The notes beneath the pieces were generated by a model. The model saw nothing but the letters and a program-made list of their open reading frames with translations. It made no database searches and was not told where the DNA came from. The translations under genes and the position numbers were made by a program. This document shows positions 58,901 through 64,000 of a DNA stretch of 64,000 nt, one piece after another. The DNA is from Spirodela intermedia (lineage: Eukaryota > Streptophyta > Magnoliopsida > Alismatales > Araceae). Numbering within the stretch: the stretch's first letter is position 1; the number at the start of each line of letters is the position of its first letter. The stretch spans positions 1,622,501-1,686,500 of the forward strand of contig LR746269.1 of NCBI GenBank assembly GCA_902729315.2. The letters run 5' to 3'.

Positions 58901-61900
58901 ATTGTGTATTGTATCATTGAACCAAGCTTACTCCAATTGTGATTTTGTAACGTTTTCGTGTTTCATTTCCTTGTTTAATTCAGCCGTATGTGCGAGCTGG
59001 ACTGCTGGCTAATTCTGAGATGGTCAATTGCTTAGCATGCAGAGCTGTACGTAGAACTAACTTATAATCATCAATGCAAAGAAATTGCTTTCATGATTCT
59101 GAGCGGACTGATTAGAGAGTTGGTTCTTATGTAAAATTATGCTGCCATTTTCTGCTAGAAATCCTGAAAGGTGGAAATGTTTATTTTATGAATTGTTTCC
59201 TGTTTGGTGTTAATTTCTTTATCATTATAACCGGTCAGTATCTGCTTAATGATAGGAATCTTTTGAGTGTGAGACTATTTTTTTGACGGTGAATTCATGC
59301 GGCATATCCACATTTTGGATGGGTGAGATGATGAGGTTTGAATCATAATTTTGATATATCACATATCCATATTTTGGCATGAAATTCGTATATGCTTCGT
59401 GGTGGGAACTTATGTTCTTTTTGTTGGTAGGTATCATACGTTTTCCTTTTAGCTGTTAAACTTTTAGGAGGAATTTGAACTCTCCCTGGAAGTTCAAAAC
59501 TTTTTGGAGCAGCGGTGCGTATAATTTTGTCACTAAAATACACATGGACGTGTGATGTCACGTTTGCATCCAAAGAAAAGAGAGAAGAGAGAAGAATGAT
59601 CAAATTGCAACTGTTATAATAAGAAACCCTCCTGTGTTCCCAGTTGAACGCAAGCATGCGTCTGTTTCGTGGCCGTGTGAAACTCAGCCTTTAAGGGTGA
59701 TTTAACCATCCAACCATTCTTAATTCTGTACCTATAATTTCTAGACAGTCTGCGAGGATACCTTATCGATAACACTTGGGAAAAAACTTCCAATTGATTG
59801 CCCCAAGTCGAATCCTTACTCCACCATATCATACATTTACCGTTTGTGTTTTCCTGAGTTAAATTCTTTTTTTTACTTCCTAAATTGTAATAATTCTCAT
59901 GATTGGATTCATCATCGAACAACTGTTTGTATTGTCTTCTTCTTCCAAGCTTAGTTATGGCTTGAAAGCATGTGATATCTCGTGATATGTGATCTTCTAA
60001 TATAACTCTCTTTAATATCTTAAGTACACTTAGATGTGCAAGAGAGCTGTTATCTAGGCATCCATTGGAACCACAACCTATTATAACCCCTAAACACTAA
60101 TATCTGGGATTGCCCTTTTTTCTTCAATATGGTGTAGTTTGGCTTTTTGAAATCATATTTGCTGAGATGGCATAGTTTTATCAACAGGTCTAGTTCGTGA
60201 TAAATAAATTTATTGCTCACTTTTGGTTTTCTCAAACGTTTTGTATTTAATAGGTATCGAATCTTCTGGAGAAAGCTGATGAGGATCTTGAAACAGCTGT
60301 GCAGCTTATCGTTGAACATGATATATACCCTCTCCTGATGAAATGCTTGCTTGATGGGTATGGAAATCTTATATCTTTGAAATTTTAGCTCATCTTTGAG
60401 ATTAACATCTTGTTGCTCGCTCTGTTTTTTTATGATTTTCCATTTATGACCCATATTGGGAACTAAAATTTTCCAGTGGTCAATTGACTTGTCTGCCATA
60501 ACACTTAAAGGCTGATCATGAGATTTGACTCTTCATTTCACCATCTGTATGCATTTGTGCTCATCTTTTTGTTGTTGCTCCTGCTTTCGGTTACGGATCA
60601 TACTTTGAAATATCACTGTCTTTCTGCTCTCTTTCCTGCTTGGTTTATTTTTGTTTATTTGACGGTGTATTTTATGCTACCTGGCTTACTAATGCAAGAA
60701 CGAATATCTCAATTGTCAATAAACAGCTAGACATCAAATGTCTACATTTGAAAATTCTCGTTAGATGCTAGACATCAACTGTCTAGATTTTAGATTCCTA
60801 ATCCATTGCCGCTTTCTTCAATATTACCACTTTTATTTATTTGAAAATTAAAATTCCCATTTATAATGGTGTAAGGTTTGCTTTTATGTACTTGATTCCT
60901 CTGCACTTGAGTATGCTTCCACATTACTTATGGGAGATTATTCTTTTATATTTTAGATGATAGATTAATAAGTTATTGCAGCTGTTTTCAAGGCTATTTT
61001 TTAATTTACTGGAAAACTGAAGGTCCTGTTTCCTGTCTATATCAATCTAGATAGAATAAGGTTAGCTTTTATTTTCTCGACCGTTATGCATTTGCAAAAA
61101 TTTCGTCACATTGCCTACAGAGGATTATTCTTTTATTTTATTGTTGATTCACAGTACTCCAAGATGTCATTTTCCAAATGATGTTGATTCATTCTATTTG
61201 TTGGATCATTGCAATATATATGTATATATAATGTTTCAAAAAATATTTCCACTTAAACACCAGCGATAATGCAACTTATCCACCACTAAAATACTGTTAA
61301 TTTAATATGGAGACATCACAGTTATCCTTGTGCTGCAGTCACTCTTTTTCACCCATTTTTCCTCGTTTATGTGGTAGTGAATATAGATGTGTCAAAGTTA
61401 TTTATTTAGAAACCTAGTTTTGTGTACATTTCCATACGTTCTTCCAGAGTGTCCAAGAAATTATTTATGATTTTTTCTAATTCTTTTACTGGCCATATTA
61501 TATTTGTCTCTATTAACCACTCTTTATTTTGATATTTAGCAATGAATTAGTTGCTGCTGCTTCATTGGATGCCATCAAGAATCTTGCAAAGTCACCGAAG
61601 GGGATTGTAAGAATTTTATCTAAGATTATGTTCACAATTAGTTCCTCTGGAGACCACTCCCCAAAATTACTGGTTTTCGTGCAGAATCTCATTTTCCCAC
61701 CAAATATCAATGAGGTGACACACCTAAAAAGTACAGCAGCTCGATGTTCATCACTGGTATAATTCTGAGTCTTTTGAATTTCACATTAGACATTCTTGTG
61801 ATAGTTGTTGCAATAGTCTTGGTTTTTGTAAAAGGAAGTAACGTGGTGTTCTTTCATAGAATTGGATCTACTACTTATGCAGTTACAATTCTCATTCTTG

Positions 61901-64000
61901 ATAACTACTAATTTTCGTTTCTCTATTTAAAAAAAAAAATCGAGGATGAATATTAGGAATACGAGTTGAATTGATTTCCTCTGTTAATTATATTAAAATT
62001 CATGACTGAAAGATTTATGGTAGGATATGCTTCTGCTTATTTTTGTGAGGTGGCAAGGATTTTCTTTTTGATGATATATCCTAGTTGCTAACCAACTTTG
62101 GTTTTGTGTAGAGATCTATCATTGCTATTGAGTATTGAAATAAAATGATAAAAGATGCTTGAAAAGTTGATTTGACTCTGTTCTTGACCTTGGCCTCTGG
62201 AGAGCGTCAATGACATTCTTGCCACTGATTCAAAATTTTGAGGTCAAGAATGTGTTCCTTTCCAAATCCCTTGTTCTATGAATATGCTCATTAGCTAAAT
62301 GCTTACTCAGATGTTTCCGGAGGATGTCTAGCCCAGATATTTAGAACTGAACAAAATTAATATGTATATGCATTTACATTTGTGAAGTCCTGTATGCCAA
62401 TCCATGGTCTCATAAAAAGTCTTCTCTCTTTTTTAAAACATTATATTGTGTCCTAAATATTAGTAAACCTGTTTAGTGTATATATTGATGAATACTGTCT
62501 CCGATGATTTTTTTCCCCTCTCGAGGAAAATGCCCTTGATAAACAAAATTCAAATAATTCCTACTAAATTTTAATTAGGTTTATTCCTGTTCTTGTGACT
62601 CCTACTATTGTTTTTTGAAATGCGTTTTTCATGATCGTTCTGTCCCCTATCACGTGCGGTATCATTTTCCTGATATGTCTTGTCGACTTCATATTTTTGT
62701 TCCAGGCACGAGTTCGGATTTTGTCTCTTGTGGCAAAACTCTTTTCTCTTTCTGACTCTGTTGCTTCGGTAATTTACAACTCAGACCTTCTGACCTTATT
62801 TGAGGTAGAAATCAGTAAGACAAACGACATGCTTACGACCCTGAGTGCATTGGAACTCTTGTATGAGGTAATTACTTACGTATTTGCATGGTATAATTGT
62901 GATATTTCTTTAGTAGCGGGTAAATCACGGATTTATTGCTTATCGACTAATATTTATGTTATTCTATCTATAAACACGTTGTCTACCTGGTGAATAATAT
63001 TTCAAAGGGGCAACATGGGAAACATGAGAAATGATGATGATCAAACTCTATCCAATTTAGGTGCTGTTTACTGATGGTACGTAGGAAAAGGTTTTTCATC
63101 ATTTCTATTTAATTTAATGCAAATTTGATACAAAATTTGAAGAGGAAATCTTTAGACTTCATACTACTTGCTAGATGAATGGATTACCTGTTAAAAAGCC
63201 AATCTTCCTTGGATTTCTTTTGGGAACTTAAGGCATGAACTAAGCCATACTTTTACCTGAAAGACCTAAACCAGAATTGCTAGACTTTAAGGAGCGCAAT
63301 AATTTGGTGTAGCCTATCTAAGCCAATGTACATAGAAGACCACATTCACTTCTTTAATACTAATCTTGTGTTCCTTAAACTAGTCTCTCGTTACATAGAG
63401 AATAAATTCAGATCCACCATACATCGGAAAAAGAACATTTTTTCTCCCTGTTTCCATGCTTTTTTTTCTTTTCTTTCACGGAAGGTTCCTTCCCAATATG
63501 CTACTGGCATCTACGCATGACTTGTCACTCATGTCTATGCTTTTGTAAATCAGGTGTCTAAGTGTCTTAGTAACAACTATATTCGTGCGTCTGTGTTGTC
63601 ACGGTAGTAATGGTAACATTGTCCACTGTAAATGGAATCTTTGAAGGCTAACTAGTCTAGAGAAAAGTCATTCGCGGCGCAGCCATTAAATCTATTGATA
63701 TGAATACAAATCCCTGTTATTTTGAGCTGGTACCCCACTTAGATCTATTAATCTATCATTTATACGCCTCATCACATTAATTAAGGGCCAAATTTGGTGG
63801 TCCTCGAGAACCTTTGGTTTTAAGAGGATTTTGTTACTTTTTTTAACGGAATAAAGTGGTGCTCATTTTTATTTTTCTTTGCTAAATTATGTTTCTAATA
63901 ACCAAATGCATAAAGTTGGCAGAATCTCCTCATAGTACAAAATTCCTATTAAAGACGACCTTGCTTCAGCTACTGGCTTCTATGATCAGGTTCTGCAGAA
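55905..64000 (+). CDS. PSMD5: 26S proteasome assembly factor PSMD5-like (ARM repeat), 5' nine exons, runs off the window
   Basis: Homologue of the proteasome assembly chaperone PSMD5/S5b, an all-helical ARM/HEAT-repeat protein that binds Rpt ATPases during base assembly. Exons: 55905-55977, 56065-56128, 56683-56788, 58984-59046, 60254-60357, 61540-61606, 61685-61756, 62706-62867 and 63916 to the window end; phases are continuous (265 residues so far). Recognisable blocks are QLLEAASDFGHYPG, EFLDRYPLHVLF, TEDTLVSCLESIFRTNFG, PYVRAGLLANSEMVNCLA, VQLIVEHDIYPLLMKCLL, ASLDAIKNLAKSPKGI, RVRILSLVAKLFSLSDSVASV and LAESPHSTKFLLKTTLLQLL. Exon 3 uses an AAAG acceptor (56682), because the ACAG nine bases further on would break the frame. 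Small exons in long AT-rich introns contrast with the compact GC-rich genes in the rest of the window. The C-terminal half lies to the right. Confidence 0.9.
57502..57675 (+). repeat. Direct repeat pair in PSMD5 intron 3
   Basis: Two ~47-base copies (57502-57548 and 57630-57675) sharing CCAAGG, TTTGATGCCTGAGG and GAGAGCTCCT followed by an A-rich end, 128 bases apart. Confidence 0.8.

Overview
The window is nuclear DNA of a flowering plant. It holds spliced genes with plant-specific families (aspartic protease with a plant-type insert, pectin methylesterase with inhibitor domain, SINAT E3 ligase, DREPP/PCaP1, CCT-motif protein, DRP1A dynamin), all with GT..AG introns, and a decayed chromodomain Ty3/gypsy retrotransposon. 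Several coding exons are extremely G/C-rich at third positions (aspartic protease, pectinesterase, LEA2) while introns and spacers are AT-rich. This bimodal composition is typical of monocots, so I lean to a monocot, but the sequence does not fix the species.

Layout. 1-2974 (-): first exon of a SKIP8-like F-box gene whose remaining exons are not visible. 4976-6535 (+): intronless aspartic protease, convergent with a GH17 beta-1,3-glucanase (6672-8081, -). A 722-bp spacer separates the GH17 start from a divergent SINAT RING E3 ligase (8804-11200, +). 12680-14187 (+): plastid-type DUF212 phosphatase-related protein. 15278-17568 (+): type II PI 4-kinase gamma with two ubiquitin-like domains. 18674-24161: chromodomain gypsy element with two LTRs and many stops, followed by a scrambled second gypsy fragment with inverted arms (24446-25868) and a 124-bp tandem repeat (25866-26282). 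26619-27161 (+): LEA2/NHL protein. 28158-30097 (-): pectinesterase with pectinesterase-inhibitor domain. 32148-40865 (-): complete 16-exon DRP1A. 45821-47595 (+): CCT-motif protein. 48119-50594 (-): organellar NDP kinase. 52164-53125 (+): PCaP1/DREPP. 55905-64000 (+, runs off the window): homologue of proteasome assembly factor PSMD5.

Exon coordinates were assigned by reading splice sites directly and checking that phases add up to one open frame. All multi-exon models given here close exactly, except the two that leave the window. The genes are independent plant housekeeping or cell-wall/membrane genes, with no operon or cluster logic. DRP1A, PI4K gamma and PCaP1 are all phosphoinositide/membrane-trafficking proteins, but nothing in the sequence shows that this proximity matters.

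I found no convincing new biological system. The most unusual material is the repeat-rich 24.1-26.3 kb block (two inverted duplications of retroelement coding sequence plus a tandem array just upstream of the LEA2 gene), an 18-bp tandem array in the LTRs that differs by exactly one unit between the two LTRs, and a degenerate ~190-bp triple repeat upstream of PSMD5.
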